Shown one piece after another: positions 62,921 through 64,000 of a DNA stretch of 64,000 nt. Source of the DNA: Rebecca billardiae RCC1528 (Eukaryota > Haptophyta); the NCBI GenBank assembly GCA_965240325.2, contig OZ251236.1, positions 124,001-188,000 on the forward strand, written 5' to 3'. The notes under the pieces are model-generated. The model searched no databases, had not been told where the DNA came from, and worked only from the letters and a program-made list of their open reading frames with translations. The position numbers were made by a program, and so were the translations under genes. Each line of letters starts with the position of its first letter. Position 1 is the first letter of the stretch.

Positions 62921-64000
62921 CTATTGCCGCTGCCGTTGAGACGGAGACTGCCGCTCCTTCTGCTTGCGCCTCTTCGCCTTGGCGCGCGCGACGCCGCTGG
63001 GGAGCACGCGCGCGGCGGCGGCGCACGCTCTGGCCCGGCGGCAGCCGGGCCGATACTGCTCGAGGTACGCCGCGTCCCCACCGGCGCTCGCATTGAGCGC
63101 GGCCTGGAGCCCGCGCGTCGCGTCGCGCAGCGCCGCGCGCTGCCTGAGCGAGCACTTGGCGTCGGCGCGGCCCTTGACGCACAGCTGCGTCCACCAGCGG
63201 TAGGTCGCCTCGCGCGAGAAGGTGAAGGCGCGCGAGTACCGGCCTGCGCCGTGCACGCTGCCCGCGGACGCGCAGTCCGTGAACCACGGCGGCGTCGCGA
63301 TGTACTCGCGCCAGCGCGTGCCGTTGGCGCGCGCCACGTGCGCCGCCGCGGCCGCGCCCTCGCGCGCGCGCGCCCACTCGGCCTGCCACTCTGAGTGCGA
63401 GAGGGGAGGCCAGTTGGTTCCAAGGTTGACGATGCAGTGGTCGGAGATGAAGAGCGCGTCGAAGGCGGGGCGGTCGTGCCAGTGCCACGCGGCGCACTCC
63501 GCCCAGCGCGTCGCGCCGCTCACGCACGAGCGCTCCACGCGCACGCGCACGCCCGCGCGCTCGGCCGGCGCCGCGCTCACCGGCCACAGCCGCATCAGCA
63601 TGGCCGCCGCCGCCGCCGAGAGTACGTACGCGCCTGCGGACCAGATGGGCGTCCAGCAGGGCGCGCCGAGCTGCGCACCGCGCTGCGTGAGGCCGCGCTT
63701 GTCCAGCGCCGCCGCGCGCGACGGTGCCTCCGCCGACCACGCCGCGCGCGCCGCCCTCCAGTCGTTGGGCTCCATCACCGCCATCAGCTGCAGTAGCGAC
63801 CAGTCGCGCGGCAGCGTGCGCGCGAGCGCGCCGAGTGAGTCGGTGGGCGCGGCGCCGGCGGGCTCGGCGCGCCGGCCGACGGCGTGGAAGTGCACGAGCG
63901 GCGACACGTCCATGTCGTCCTCGAGGATCAGGAAGCCCGCCGCGCTCGCGCCGCCGTCGCGGCCGGCGCGCGCCGCCGAGCTGAGCGCGAGGTACGCAGC
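62921..64000 (-). CDS. Glycosyltransferase-like protein, 5' end outside the window
   Basis: The frame is open to the window edge, so at least 29 codons precede the ATG at 63913; 359 residues are visible. The segment FLILEDDMDVSPLVHFHAV is the DXD-containing LEDD motif seen in GT25-like and related glycosyltransferases, where the acidic residues bind metal and nucleotide sugar. Downstream are Trp-rich segments (CAAWHWHDRP, YIATPPWFTDC, TYRWWTQLC) and cysteines that suggest a lumenal, disulfide-bonded domain. The C-terminus is basic (AKAKRRKQKERQ). Sequons NGT and NAS are present. Family membership rests mainly on the LEDD context, so the sugar and acceptor stay open. Confidence 0.55.
   Translation of the reverse strand, partial: AAYLALSSAARAGRDGGASAAGFLILEDDMDVSPLVHFHAVGRRAEPAGAAPTDSLGALARTLPRDWSLLQLMAVMEPNDWRAARAAWSAEAPSRAAALDKRGLTQRGAQLGAPCWTPIWSAGAYVLSAAAAAMLMRLWPVSAAPAERAGVRVRVERSCVSGATRWAECAAWHWHDRPAFDALFISDHCIVNLGTNWPPLSHSEWQAEWARAREGAAAAAHVARANGTRWREYIATPPWFTDCASAGSVHGAGRYSRAFTFSREATYRWWTQLCVKGRADAKCSLRQRAALRDATRGLQAALNASAGGDAAYLEQYRPGCRRARACAAAARVLPSGVARAKAKRRKQKERQSPSQRQRQ

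Overview
The window is nuclear DNA of a GC-rich, flagellated, intron-bearing unicellular eukaryote. A haptophyte-like alga is my best guess; this is inferred from style and gene content, not proven. Genes are dense and mosaic on both strands. Introns are short (110-370 bp), mostly with GTGCGC-type donors, and at least two use GC donors. Splice junctions given below were chosen because they restore family-conserved sequence and keep the summed coding length divisible by three; none is backed by transcript data.

Layout: a 5'-truncated coiled-coil gene (1-1530); an intact Ty1/copia LTR retrotransposon (1772-9145); a DMAP1/Swc4 gene (minus, 10297-12855) divergent from two tandem secreted methyltransferase-like genes (12917-15472); an AHI1/jouberin-like WD40 gene (15736-20825); a tyrosine-recombinase retrotransposon with split direct repeats A1-ORFs-B1-A2-B2 (21044-29970); glucose-6-phosphate isomerase (minus, 30377-32615) divergent from the FACT subunit SSRP1 (32888-36403); a dual-specificity phosphatase embedded between gelsolin-like modules (minus, 37117-40561); an unrecognised secreted protein (41766-43202); a class I histone deacetylase (minus, 44121-45850); a mitochondrial-carrier-family protein (minus, 46531-47686) divergent from a long GMAP-210/Rud3-like golgin (47955-53014).

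The last 11 kb is less tidy: a coiled-coil reading frame broken by an in-frame TAG (minus, about 53590-54270), an unrecognised ORF (55259-56242), a lower-GC island with tandem repeats and a hairpin (56570-57960), a sulfotransferase-like gene (minus, 57990-59107), a second frame interrupted by two TAG codons (59497-60138), a repeat patch (60008-60720), another sulfotransferase-like gene (60838-62111), and a glycosyltransferase-like gene running off the right edge (minus, 62921-64000).

Three chromatin genes lie here (DMAP1 of NuA4/SWR1, SSRP1 of FACT, a class I HDAC), but nothing shows they are co-regulated. Both full-length retroelements sit between convergent gene ends, where they interrupt no coding exon. 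The strongest candidate for something new is the split-repeat tyrosine-recombinase element: its end carries a six-base-arm, six-base-spacer inverted repeat, its two repeat copies are nearly identical, and its RT-RNase H frame is broken at a CG microsatellite. Second is a CCCAAAC slippery heptamer placed exactly where the copia element must change frame.
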